From contig JAIETF010000011.1 of assembly GCA_019745415.1 (NCBI GenBank), positions 22,794 through 86,793 of the forward strand: a stretch of 64,000 nt of DNA. The letters run 5' to 3'. Source of the stretch: Candidatus Obscuribacterales bacterium (lineage in GTDB: Bacteria; Cyanobacteriota; Vampirovibrionia; Obscuribacterales; Obscuribacteraceae). Each line of letters opens with the position of its first letter. The first letter of the stretch is position 1. Positions 1 to 7,953 of the stretch are shown piece by piece. The notes beneath the pieces were generated by a model, which saw only the letters and a list, made by a program, of their open reading frames with translations, had not been told where the DNA came from and ran no database searches. The position numbers and the translations under genes were made by a program.

Positions 1-353
1 TTGCCATTAACGGCTTGATGGATATGTTCAGACTGGGCGGCGGCGGTGGTTATGGGCCAGGCTCGCTGGCCGAAGTGGTGCGCATCGACGTCAAGTCGGG
101 TCAGGAAGAATTGGTGCGCGGTGCGCGCATCAAGAGTGTGGCCAAAAAGAACCTCATGTCGATGAGTGTGGCTAGTGATGATGCCGATGTTTATACGGTA
201 TCTTATCCCACTGATCGCTCTTCGACCACAATCGGCATGGTTACACCCTCTGTGCTTCTCAAAGATGTTGAGTTCACCAAGCCGCCCCGCACCACCGAGC
301 TGCCTCCTTATCTCAAAAATCCTTATTTCGAGATGAAGAAACTAGAGAAATAA
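1..353 (+). CDS. C-terminal part of a TldD/PmbA-like protein (5' end outside window)
   Basis: The reading frame is open to the left edge, so this is only the last ~117 residues of a gene. The sequence runs from a Gly-rich turn (GGGGGYGPG) into a segment of the form 'V.RIDVKSGQEELVRGARI', then ends with 'MVTPSVLLKDVEF' and a Pro-rich tail. This order matches the C-terminal domain of the TldD/PmbA family (modulators of DNA gyrase / metallopeptidase-like proteins), where a 'G.EELVRGARF' strand precedes a conserved 'S.V.PSLLFE..E' segment. The metal-binding part of the family lies in the missing portion, so activity cannot be judged. Convergent with the minus-strand gene that ends about 40 bp downstream. 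Confidence 0.55.
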   Translation, partial: AINGLMDMFRLGGGGGYGPGSLAEVVRIDVKSGQEELVRGARIKSVAKKNLMSMSVASDDADVYTVSYPTDRSSTTIGMVTPSVLLKDVEFTKPPRTTELPPYLKNPYFEMKKLEK

Positions 354-394
354 TGGTGGGGCGGGGAGTTGAGCGAAATTTACTGTTCTGGCGG

Positions 395-1246
395 CTATCT
401 CAGAGAGTCTTTCATGTAATATTGCTGAAGCCTTTTGTTGCTCGGCTTGTCATTCATTCTGATGATGCCGACTTCGGTTTCAAAATCGATATCGGGCAGT
501 ATTTCACAGAGCGACGGACCTCTTGATGCTGACTTTTCATCTTCGGACTTTTGCTGAGCGGCGGCTCTCACCACGTTTTGGTAGACTTCAGGGGGCACGG
601 CACCTTTGCTTTCATACTGATTGATTATTCCAATTAGTTGCTTGGCATAATGCGCTTTGACTGCATCGCTGGCGTTGCCAGACTCTAGCTGTGCTACTTC
701 TAGAGGAGTCATATTGTTCTTAGCCGACTGCGAAATGCTTTTTTCGAGCGCTACTGTGCGTCTATCTAGTTCATCAAGCATAGGTGTTTTGGGTGGCACG
801 GCAAAGCCGGTTTTCCAAAGACCAGGTCCGGAATTTTCGTTGTATTCTCTTACCTTTTGCTCTTCAGCAAAGAGCTGGCTGCGCTCTGCTTCGGTCATGC
901 CGGCTCTAGCCAGTGTTCTGGCATGGCTATGCAGTGTATCCCGTTCGCCGAAAATACCCGCTACTGTATCTTTGATTGTAGACCAGGCGCCATCAAGTCC
1001 AGTCTTGTTCGATTCTGGCGTAAGGGCAATGAACTCGGGCAGAGCCTTGGTCTTGCTGCCATCTAAAGGAATTGAGTAATCAGGTAACTGGTAATAATCT
1101 TTGTTGAGCGTCGCTGTATCGTTTTTGCCTAAAAACTTGTTGATGCTCTTATCATTGATTGTGATATCAAGGAAATTAAGACTGTTGTTCTCATTGAACG
1201 AGCTTGTCTTTCCATCATTTATCGACAGGTTTTCAGGATTTTTCAT
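395..1246 (-). CDS. Hypothetical protein, helical, no signal peptide
   Basis: A 283-residue protein that I do not recognise. It starts at an ATG preceded by TGGAGCTATCGCA, a GGAG ribosome-binding site nine bases upstream. The first ~75 residues are Asn/Asp/Ser-rich and probably disordered; the middle (about residues 100-240) is charged and predicted mostly helical, with 'LDELDRRTVALEKSISQSAKNN'-type heptad character. There is no transmembrane segment and no signal peptide. Its promoter region carries one of three near-identical TTGAAA direct repeats (1356-1372) shared with the MocR-like gene and the 6810-7682 gene, so the three are probably co-regulated although on separate transcripts. Function unknown. 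Confidence 0.7.
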   Translation of the reverse strand: MKNPENLSINDGKTSSFNENNSLNFLDITINDKSINKFLGKNDTATLNKDYYQLPDYSIPLDGSKTKALPEFIALTPESNKTGLDGAWSTIKDTVAGIFGERDTLHSHARTLARAGMTEAERSQLFAEEQKVREYNENSGPGLWKTGFAVPPKTPMLDELDRRTVALEKSISQSAKNNMTPLEVAQLESGNASDAVKAHYAKQLIGIINQYESKGAVPPEVYQNVVRAAAQQKSEDEKSASRGPSLCEILPDIDFETEVGIIRMNDKPSNKRLQQYYMKDSLR

Positions 1247-1355
1247 TGCGATAGCTCCAGTAAGAAAATAGGGAAGGGGCGGAAATCGAGGCTTTTGTTT
1301 GTTTATGGCTTTTTTGATTTGTTTGTTTCCGATGATGAGATGATATCGACCGGTT

Positions 1356-1372
1356 TTGAAATTTTCTTGAAA
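1356..1372 (-). promoter_or_regulatory. Phased direct repeat TTGAAA-N5-TTGAAA (site 1)
   Basis: Plus-strand sequence TTGAAATTTTCTTGAAA: two TTGAAA hexamers whose starts (1356 and 1367) are exactly 11 bp apart. It lies about 110 bp upstream of the 395-1246 gene. Two further copies (2967-2983 and 7744-7760) lie in the same orientation relative to their genes. One helical turn between tandem half-sites is the geometry bound by OmpR/PhoB-type response regulators; the identity of the regulator is inference. Confidence 0.55.
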
Positions 1373-1409
1373 GTCAAAATGTTTTCTTTAAATCGCCCCT
1401 CCAAGGCGA

Positions 1410-2894
1410 TTAAAATAAAACAGCAGCCGGAACTGAGTTGACATAGACCGAACCGCTATAGCCCTTGCATGAGTTCAGCCTGCTTGTATATTTCATTAAG
1501 CATGCGAGTAGCAACTCTCGGTTTTCTTCGTCTAAATAGTCACCGGCAAGTATGAGTTTTCTGCTGCTGTTTTCAGCGCCAAAAAGTTGCCCGTTCGGCT
1601 TGATCAACTGCTGGTCGAATGCTGGCTTTAAGATGTCGAGATAGTCATCATTCTCGACTTCTAAGATAGCGTCTTTACCAGACTTGATTAGCTTAATTTG
1701 AACGTGCTTGTCTTTCAGTCGTTCTGTCACTAGGCGTTTCATTTCTGCTAGGTTTTGCAGGCACTGCTGGCCGCTCTTGCGGCAATGACGCTCAAGAAAA
1801 CCACTAGAGAGGAAAGTTGTGAGAGTCTGCGACTCAAATACAGAGCAACTTGATTGTTCTATGCTGTGGTGTCTCTTGAATAGATGCACTAGAGCATTTG
1901 GAAGCACTAGCGCGCAGAGATTGGTCAGTGGCGACAGACTGCTTGTGAAGTCGACCAAATAGGTCACACTGCTTGAACTATCGAGGCTGAAGATGGCCGG
2001 CTGGCTGGCTGGACCTGAGCAATACTCGTGACCATAGTCATGTTCAAGAATATGACAGTTGTTTTCTTTTGCCCAATCTATGAGCCTTTGGCGCGATGCT
2101 TGATCTAGTGAACGAGTCGAACCCAGTCTTGTAGATGGCGTTGTGTAGAGCAGGCTGCCGAGTTTAGAATCTTGGCTTTTGGGAGGCTGGAAGGAGACAG
2201 ATCCATTAACCGGCTCTTCAATTAAGCTGGCAATATTCAAGGCTTCAATATAATTGCTGAAGCGTGCTAGTTGCCTGGCGCTGGCAGCTAGATTAGGTGC
2301 ATCAATCAACACTCTTCGATCGCTGCTTAGCGAGAAGGCTGTCGCTATTGCACACATAGCCGCAGTAGTGTTTTCAAAAATGAAGATTTGCTCCAGCTGG
2401 CAGCTGAGCCTTCTCTGCCGATTGAGATAGTTTCGCAGGGCGACTTTAAGTTCGAACATAACTGCCGGCTCAATGAATGAGCCCTTACTTTGAGCTTTCT
2501 TAGCTAACTTGGTGATAGCGCCGAACCATTTTTGCACCGGTAGGTGTGGTGATATTTTTATAGGCTTTTGATTCTCAAGTATAGGCATTTGACTCTCAAG
2601 GCATTGCTGCTGAGATTGAGTAGTCGCATGACAATCAATTACTACTGGCGCCAGTCCCTGACTTACTCTCAGTAGTCCTTCTCGAGCGAGTTGGTCGAAG
2701 GCGACGAGTATGGTGCTTCTAGAAACGGCATACTGCTGGGCAAGCGTTCTTGATGAAGGCAACGGTGAATCCTTGCTGTATCGCTTGGCTAAAATGTGTC
2801 GTTTGAGGTCTTCCGCAACATACGCATAAGGCTTTAGGTCAGCCTTGGCAGCAGCAGAGTTCTTCACTTCGGTAAAAGTCTTTTCAGTAGTCAT
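1410..2894 (-). CDS. MocR-like GntR regulator with degenerate aminotransferase domain
   Basis: A 494-residue GntR-type winged helix (residues ~22-85, with 'PLPSSRTLAQQYAVSRSTILVA' character) joined to a fold-type I aminotransferase-like domain, the MocR architecture of PLP-dependent transcription factors. The segment 'ILEHDYGHEY' keeps the Asp that holds the pyridine nitrogen, but where MocR proteins have 'TFSK.L.P', this one reads 'DFTSSLSP', so the Schiff-base lysine is replaced by Ser (Ser318). The following Arg/Gly positions are also lost. It may bind a ligand without PLP chemistry or be a pure repressor. The frame can be extended to a TTG at 2951, but no ribosome-binding site supports it; ATG codons at 2921 and 2894 are better. 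A phased TTGAAA repeat lies just upstream. Confidence 0.8.
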   Translation of the reverse strand: MTTEKTFTEVKNSAAAKADLKPYAYVAEDLKRHILAKRYSKDSPLPSSRTLAQQYAVSRSTILVAFDQLAREGLLRVSQGLAPVVIDCHATTQSQQQCLESQMPILENQKPIKISPHLPVQKWFGAITKLAKKAQSKGSFIEPAVMFELKVALRNYLNRQRRLSCQLEQIFIFENTTAAMCAIATAFSLSSDRRVLIDAPNLAASARQLARFSNYIEALNIASLIEEPVNGSVSFQPPKSQDSKLGSLLYTTPSTRLGSTRSLDQASRQRLIDWAKENNCHILEHDYGHEYCSGPASQPAIFSLDSSSSVTYLVDFTSSLSPLTNLCALVLPNALVHLFKRHHSIEQSSCSVFESQTLTTFLSSGFLERHCRKSGQQCLQNLAEMKRLVTERLKDKHVQIKLIKSGKDAILEVENDDYLDILKPAFDQQLIKPNGQLFGAENSSRKLILAGDYLDEENRELLLACLMKYTSRLNSCKGYSGSVYVNSVPAAVLF

Positions 2895-2966
2895 TTTGCT
2901 CTCAGTTGATCGAATAAACATTTGCCCGGTTCTGAATTTCAGTTGACTCAAATTTAGATATTCGGT

Positions 2967-2983
2967 CTGAAAGTTTCTTGAAA
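2967..2983 (-). promoter_or_regulatory. Phased direct repeat CTGAAA-N5-TTGAAA (site 2)
   Basis: Plus-strand CTGAAAGTTTCTTGAAA, half-sites 11 bp apart (2967 and 2978). It sits about 70 bp upstream of the ATG of the MocR-like gene and also in the divergent region facing the Ser/Thr kinase gene, whose start is ~140 bp away. It differs from site 1 at only two of 17 positions. Confidence 0.55.
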
Positions 2984-3120
2984 TTCAAAAGCAGGTTTGT
3001 TTGTCTTTCTATTTGAGCCTTTGGGGGCAACCAGTTTTGCGGCGGTCTGCTCAGCCAGTTATAGAACCTTTATTTTGGGGCGATGCTATACTCTGGGCAT
3101 GTTTTAGATTTCGCGGTGCC

Positions 3121-5439
3121 ATGACCCAAGTCTCTTGCCCAAAATGCGGAAACCAATTTGAGAAGACTGTTGCCGGTTCGCTGACCCAATTCGTGCTCGG
3201 CAAGCCTCTCTGCAATTGCCAGAGCAAGGTTGGCAACTCTGTCAAAGCTAAACGTGATATTTCATATTGCTATCGTTGCTCAAAGAAAATAGGCGATGAG
3301 TCGATGTCATCGCTCACTGCCTTTTTGCAAAACCGCGATTATTGCCGTTGTCGCCGCTCTGGTGCGCTAAATCGCACCGGGCTTTTTAGCTCTACCACCC
3401 AACTGAGAACCAACAAGGCTGCTTATGCTGCTATTGTCGAAGCCTCTTTAGCCAAGGCTAAATTACAAGAGGAACTAGATTCTGCTCGCACCCTGGCTGG
3501 TACCTATCGCTTGGTTGATCGACTCGGTGAAGGCGGCATGAGCTATGTCTATTTAGCTGAGCACACACGCTTGCGCAAGATGGTGGCGCTTAAAGTTATG
3601 AAAGCGGACGGTGCTATGGCAGAAAAGGAGGAGTTGTTTGCTGCTGAAGCTCGACGCTTGGCTGGACTGAATCATCCTTGCCTAACTGCTGTCTTTGATT
3701 TTGCCCTTCACAAAGGTCAATGGCCGGTCATCGCTATGGAATTGGTTAGCGGCGAGACTCTGGCTGATGTGCTCTTGCGTTTGGGTCCCCTGCCTCTTGA
3801 AGAGGCCCTGACGGTTTTTAAGAAAGTGGCAGAGGGTCTCTCATATATTCACCTGAAAGGTTTGGTTCACAAAGACCTCAAGCCTGCCAATGTAATGCTT
3901 GCCAGGTTCAATATAGACGGCGAAGATAGCGGCAAGACGGCGGTGAAAATTCTTGATTTTGGTATCGCTCAGTTTCGCTCTTATGTCGGCAATGCAGAAA
4001 CTTCAGCCGGCCTTGGGCTGATTGTCGGCTCGCCCAGTTATATGAGCCCCGAAGAATGGACCGGACAGCCGGTGACGCCGCGTACCGATTTGTATGCCTT
4101 TGCCTGCTCTTTATATGAAGTGTTGACTGGTTCGGCGCCCTATGTTGGCGAAAGTCTCGAGGAGCTGAAAGAACAGCATTTATATGCTGCTTATCCTGGT
4201 CTTGTTGAAAATAAAGTCAATCAGGCCTATCCCAGCGAGCTTGATTTGCTCTTGCAAAAGATGCTTTCTAAACGACCGGAAGAACGCCCGCGCAGTGCGC
4301 AGGAAGTCTCTCTAGCCCTTGATTCTATTTTGGCAAAATTAAAGGGTGGAGCTGGTACCGGCCTAAGCTTCCGCCGCGTTCAGTCGACCGAGTCGGCTTT
4401 GTTGAGGCGCTTGTTGATTGTTTTAATGTTGAGTGGCTTGTTTGCTGCTGTATTCATTCTTAAGGTGTTTTGGTGGGATCCGACTCACAAGCCGAAGACT
4501 TCGCTGACTGCCAAGACTAGTACAGCGATTTCTCCTGCAGTCTCGACGCTCTCGACTGCAGAGAGTGCGGCGACCGGCGATAAAGTTGAAAAGTTGGTTC
4601 TACCGGGGCAACTTTCTCTTGGCACTTTGACCAGCAAGAGCGGTAAAGTTTATGAGTTGCAAGGTACAGTACTTCTTAGTACCGAGAGCGAGCCGGGATT
4701 TTCTTATTCGCCCTCGTCAGCGGTATTGAACGATCCAAAACTGCTGCTCAGTCTGGAGCATCTTCCACTGTTCTCGGTGCGCATAGCCAGTGAAATAGGC
4801 GCTAAGCAGCTAGTTTTGCCAGCCGATTTTGTTGAAAAGCTCGCAGGCATCAAGGGCTTACAAAAACTCGACCTCTGGTCTGTCAGCATTGATCGCTCGG
4901 CTGTTAAAGCCCTGTGCGGTCTTTCCGGCTTGAAATCGCTTTCTATGGTGGAGTGTTATTTCGTCGACGAGATTCGCAATAATTGGGGCTTGGAGATGGC
5001 TAAGGCGAAGAGCCTCTCATCGCTAGAGCACTTGAACTTGCACTATCTTTTACCGGCTGATCCTGTAATTGATGCTTTGGCTGCGGCAAAGAGTCTGCAG
5101 GTATTGACTTTGGTAGATTCACCACTTTCTGCAGGCAGCTTTGCCAAAATCGTCGCCATGCCTAATTTGACCAGTCTGGAGCTGAATAACTGCGGTGTCG
5201 ATTCTGCTACGTCTTTGACTTTCTTGTCTATTGCGAAACTGCAAAAGTTGGCTTTGGGACCAGAGTGTCTCATTAAGGCGGCGTTTCTAGATAAGGCTTT
5301 GCAGAAGCGCAACCTTGTTAATTTGTTTGTCGGTCCGATCGATCCGGCAATTAATGGAACCAGGTTGAGACAATACAAAACAAGTTTCAACGACAAGCAG
5401 ATCTTCTTTCGCTGTGAAGCGACCAGTGCCGCGCCCTAG
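3121..5439 (+). CDS. Membrane Ser/Thr protein kinase with double zinc ribbon and LRR-like tail
   Basis: A 772-residue eukaryotic-type (PknB/Hanks) kinase. Residues 6-33 and 50-77 form two tandem zinc-ribbon-like modules of identical spacing, CPKC-x21-CNC and CYRC-x21-CRC. The kinase domain (~129-405) has the Gly loop GEGGMS, catalytic Lys158, HKD at 250-252 in place of HRD, DFG at 279-281, and 'GSPSYMSPEEW' in the activation segment, so it looks active. A single transmembrane helix spans ~430-450, and a ~320-residue extracytoplasmic region contains leucine-rich-repeat-like segments ('LQKLDLW', 'LKSLSMVEC', 'LEHLNLHYL', 'LTSLELNNC'). The frame extends to a TTG at 3001, but the ATG at 3121 begins the ordered zinc module and is preferred. 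The stop overlaps that of the opposing kinase gene within the palindrome CTAG. Confidence 0.9.
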   Translation: MTQVSCPKCGNQFEKTVAGSLTQFVLGKPLCNCQSKVGNSVKAKRDISYCYRCSKKIGDESMSSLTAFLQNRDYCRCRRSGALNRTGLFSSTTQLRTNKAAYAAIVEASLAKAKLQEELDSARTLAGTYRLVDRLGEGGMSYVYLAEHTRLRKMVALKVMKADGAMAEKEELFAAEARRLAGLNHPCLTAVFDFALHKGQWPVIAMELVSGETLADVLLRLGPLPLEEALTVFKKVAEGLSYIHLKGLVHKDLKPANVMLARFNIDGEDSGKTAVKILDFGIAQFRSYVGNAETSAGLGLIVGSPSYMSPEEWTGQPVTPRTDLYAFACSLYEVLTGSAPYVGESLEELKEQHLYAAYPGLVENKVNQAYPSELDLLLQKMLSKRPEERPRSAQEVSLALDSILAKLKGGAGTGLSFRRVQSTESALLRRLLIVLMLSGLFAAVFILKVFWWDPTHKPKTSLTAKTSTAISPAVSTLSTAESAATGDKVEKLVLPGQLSLGTLTSKSGKVYELQGTVLLSTESEPGFSYSPSSAVLNDPKLLLSLEHLPLFSVRIASEIGAKQLVLPADFVEKLAGIKGLQKLDLWSVSIDRSAVKALCGLSGLKSLSMVECYFVDEIRNNWGLEMAKAKSLSSLEHLNLHYLLPADPVIDALAAAKSLQVLTLVDSPLSAGSFAKIVAMPNLTSLELNNCGVDSATSLTFLSIAKLQKLALGPECLIKAAFLDKALQKRNLVNLFVGPIDPAINGTRLRQYKTSFNDKQIFFRCEATSAAP

Positions 5440-6755
5440 GCTTTGCGCAGGCTAAAGACAAACATCGCCCCGCCGCCGGGAGCGTCGTCAATCCAGATTT
5501 CACCCTTGTGCAAATTGACTATTTCTTTGCAGAAAGCCAGACCTAAGCCACTGCTGCTTTCTGGTATGGCTTTGGCGTCATCGCCCTGAGCAAAGCTCGA
5601 GAAAAGCTTTTTCTTGTCGTCATCGCTGACTCCGGCTCCTTGGTCTGCCACCGATACTTCAACCCGGTCACCTTTGGCCCAGGCTGCCACGGTCAAACTT
5701 TTGTTGCGTGGGCTGTGCTTAATTGCATTTGAAAGCAAGTTGGTGAGAACTTGGATGATTCTTCTTGAGTCGGCCAGTACTACTAAGGGTTCAATCTCAA
5801 CTTTTAGCGACAATGTCTTAGATTCCGCCAGAGAGCGCACGCTTTCTGTCGCCTGATAGACAATCTCTTGCAGATTGACCGGGTTTAGTTCAACAACCAG
5901 TTTGCCGGCTTCTAGTTTGGAATAGTCGAGAATCTCATCAATGGTCAACTTCATTGATTGGGCATTGCGAGAGCAAACTGTCAAAATATTGGCTTCGTCT
6001 TCCGGCTTCATCTTATCTTTTCTTGTCAGAATGGACAAAGAGGCATAGATAGCCGTCAGCGGCGAGCGGAGCTCATGAGTTATCTGGGCGATTAGTTCTT
6101 GTCTGCGTTGTACTGCTTTTACGGCTTCGCTTGCATCGCACATTGAAACTACATAGCAGAGCTTTTTCTCAAGCATGACCTGTGCCAGCCAGAGGTCAAC
6201 CCAAATCTCTTCGCCGTTTTTGCCCTGGCAAATCAAACGAGCCGGGAAATTGCGCGTCACCAAGTCGCTGAATGTGGGAGTGCCGTTTTTAAATAGGCTC
6301 TCTAGACTGCGATCGGCCAGTTCAGAGCGACTGTAGCCTGTCAGTCTTGCTGCTTGCAGACCAATGAAGCGAATAGTGCCGAGGCTGTCAGTTATGAGGA
6401 TGCCGACTCCGATGTTTTCTAATAGGAGTCTTGTTCGGTCCGAAATTTCTTCTATAGTCTGTTGCTGTTCGGCGACGCGAGTGCGCAGGTGTTCCACTTC
6501 TAATGGTGACGGCGTTTCGCTGCTTTCGCCAGCCTTGGATGCTTTTTGGCTGATGATAAATCTACAGACAAGCAATAAAATGACAGGAAATGCCAGCCAC
6601 TGGCCGGCATTTCCTGTCGCTTGACCTAGAACTAATCTTAAGAGCATCGTCAATAGCAGCAGCATGGCAAGAATGTCGCATGCTATCAGCCATCTCTTGG
6701 CAGATGGTTTGCTCTTCACCTCTTTTTTGAGAGAACGATTGGGGGGCTGACTCAT
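5436..6755 (-). CDS. PAS-domain sensor histidine kinase
   Basis: A 439-residue membrane sensor kinase. Two hydrophobic segments (~23-43 and ~52-70) anchor it with almost no periplasmic loop, so it probably senses through the membrane or the cytosolic PAS domain (~105-210, 'LLENIGVGILITDSLG'). The dimerisation/phosphoacceptor helix has His227 in 'ITHELRSPLTA'. The ATPase domain shows the N box 'LTNLLSNAIKHS', G1 'VADQGAGVS' and G2 'SSGLGLAFCKEIV'. The OmpR-type regulator at 7954-8643 lies upstream on the same strand, separated by one unrelated gene, and is its likely partner. The last four bases overlap the stop of the convergent Ser/Thr kinase gene. Confidence 0.92.
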   Translation of the reverse strand: MSQPPNRSLKKEVKSKPSAKRWLIACDILAMLLLLTMLLRLVLGQATGNAGQWLAFPVILLLVCRFIISQKASKAGESSETPSPLEVEHLRTRVAEQQQTIEEISDRTRLLLENIGVGILITDSLGTIRFIGLQAARLTGYSRSELADRSLESLFKNGTPTFSDLVTRNFPARLICQGKNGEEIWVDLWLAQVMLEKKLCYVVSMCDASEAVKAVQRRQELIAQITHELRSPLTAIYASLSILTRKDKMKPEDEANILTVCSRNAQSMKLTIDEILDYSKLEAGKLVVELNPVNLQEIVYQATESVRSLAESKTLSLKVEIEPLVVLADSRRIIQVLTNLLSNAIKHSPRNKSLTVAAWAKGDRVEVSVADQGAGVSDDDKKKLFSSFAQGDDAKAIPESSSGLGLAFCKEIVNLHKGEIWIDDAPGGGAMFVFSLRKA

Positions 6756-6809
6756 AGGCGGACCGCATGAATGACCTGCCTATTGTATCAAGAGCAGTTG
6801 TTTAGTGAT

Positions 6810-7682
6810 TTAGTGAGATTTTCTCAGATAGTCGCGAACTTTTCCTTGATTGCCGGGCAAGTTTTTGTCAAGCAAATTAGAGAGGTTGTCGCGCACAGTA
6901 AGGACATTTTTGTTGTCGTTAGCTGTTTGCAGAGCCTTGACGAATTCCATGGTTTCGTTGTGATTGGGTTTGTGTCCGGTGGTTTCAAGCATGCGTTTCG
7001 CTACCTGATAATAGCCTTCGCCGGGTCTCACTTGACCTGCCTCTTTAAGATCTAGAGGAACTTCGCTTCTGGTTTTATTGTTTTCGCCAACTCTTGAGGG
7101 CATTTCTGCTCTACCGGGTGCTCTTTCTGGTGGATCGCAGGGGATTGAGTCAGGACGAGCCATTGGTGGTCTTTGTCTTGGCATATCTTCGTAGCCGGGA
7201 TTGCCGAGGACTGGAATTTTGTGTTCTTTGCGCTCATTGGAGAGTTCTTTTCTTAGCAATTGCACAGCGCCGTGGCTTGGATGAAAGCGGTTGTCCCAGG
7301 CTTCGCGCATCTCTTGTACGGCTCTTCTTTGTGGTGTGTTTTCAGGATGCATGCGTAAGTAAATGTCGAGGTCATGTTTGCTTATTTTGCCATCGAGTTT
7401 GCCGTTCTTGGCTCCGTCTAGCTCTTGCAGAAGGTTGCCGCTGTGAATGATTCGGGACAATCTTGCTGCTTCTTGGGTGTCGCTTGAACCGGCACGACTT
7501 TGGTCGACTATTTGCAGTTCGGGAACAAAGGAACCTTTAGGGTGCATGTCAGAAACTCTGTTGTTAGCTTGATTGTTTTGACCGGCCATCACGTCACTAT
7601 AGTTGAGTGAAGTGTTCTCCCGAATTGCTCGGTCGGCCTTTTCGGCGGGCTGGCTGTTTTCGAAGCTATTAAGATGAGACAT
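6810..7682 (-). CDS. Hypothetical protein with EF-hand-like loop and LysM-like C-terminus
   Basis: A 290-residue hydrophilic protein with no signal peptide, starting at an ATG preceded by AAGGGGAT. An EF-hand-like loop 'NGKLDGKISKHDL' (about residues 93-105) sits in a helical context. Residues ~165-220 are Pro/Arg-rich. The C-terminal ~70 residues ('VRPGEGYYQVAKRML ... ALQTANDNKNVLTVRDNL') follow the hydrophobic pattern of a LysM domain with a long insertion, but this is a weak match. The gene lies between the histidine kinase and response regulator genes on the same strand and has its own phased TTGAAA promoter repeat (7744-7760), which suggests it may be an output of that system. Function unknown. 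Confidence 0.7.
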   Translation of the reverse strand: MSHLNSFENSQPAEKADRAIRENTSLNYSDVMAGQNNQANNRVSDMHPKGSFVPELQIVDQSRAGSSDTQEAARLSRIIHSGNLLQELDGAKNGKLDGKISKHDLDIYLRMHPENTPQRRAVQEMREAWDNRFHPSHGAVQLLRKELSNERKEHKIPVLGNPGYEDMPRQRPPMARPDSIPCDPPERAPGRAEMPSRVGENNKTRSEVPLDLKEAGQVRPGEGYYQVAKRMLETTGHKPNHNETMEFVKALQTANDNKNVLTVRDNLSNLLDKNLPGNQGKVRDYLRKSH

Positions 7683-7743
7683 GATGTTTATCCCCTTGAA
7701 TTTGGTTTGTGCCTTTCGGTGAATGAGAGAATAAACTTCAATT

Positions 7744-7760
7744 TTGAAATTCTCTTGAAA
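7744..7760 (-). promoter_or_regulatory. Phased direct repeat TTGAAA-N5-TTGAAA (site 3)
   Basis: Plus-strand TTGAAATTCTCTTGAAA, half-sites at 7744 and 7755, 11 bp apart. It lies ~60 bp upstream of the ATG at 7682 and differs from site 1 at one base of 17. Reading in the gene direction, an AT-rich TTTATT about eight bases beyond the second half-site could serve as a -10 element. Confidence 0.55.
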
Positions 7761-7910
7761 TGCCTGGCCATTAATTTCAGCTGGGCAAATTTATCAACAG
7801 CAATCGCCTCTAACCGCAGGCGACCAAGCCCTACGCTGTGCAGAGCCTGGCTGGGCTAAGGCCTGGGCCCGGATAAAGGCTGGGCTTGGACAAGGCTATT
7901 GAGAAGACAA

Positions 7911-7942
7911 GGCTATCTATAAGTTAAGGGGCTATCTATAAG
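7911..7942. repeat. 13-bp direct repeat GGCTATCTATAAG, two copies
   Basis: Exact copies at 7911-7923 and 7930-7942, inside a Gly/Trp-codon-like 'GGCTGGGC' rich stretch (7850-7950) between the response regulator stop and site 3. The surrounding DNA is repetitive (repeated CAAGGCTAT and GCTGGGC words). No function is evident. Confidence 0.6.
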
Positions 7943-7953
7943 CTAGGCGCTGG

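Noticed and set aside
3001..3120. 40-residue N-terminal extension of the Ser/Thr kinase (TTG start)
   Set aside because: Trp/Phe-rich sequence without a ribosome-binding site; the ATG at 3121 begins just before the ordered zinc-ribbon module.
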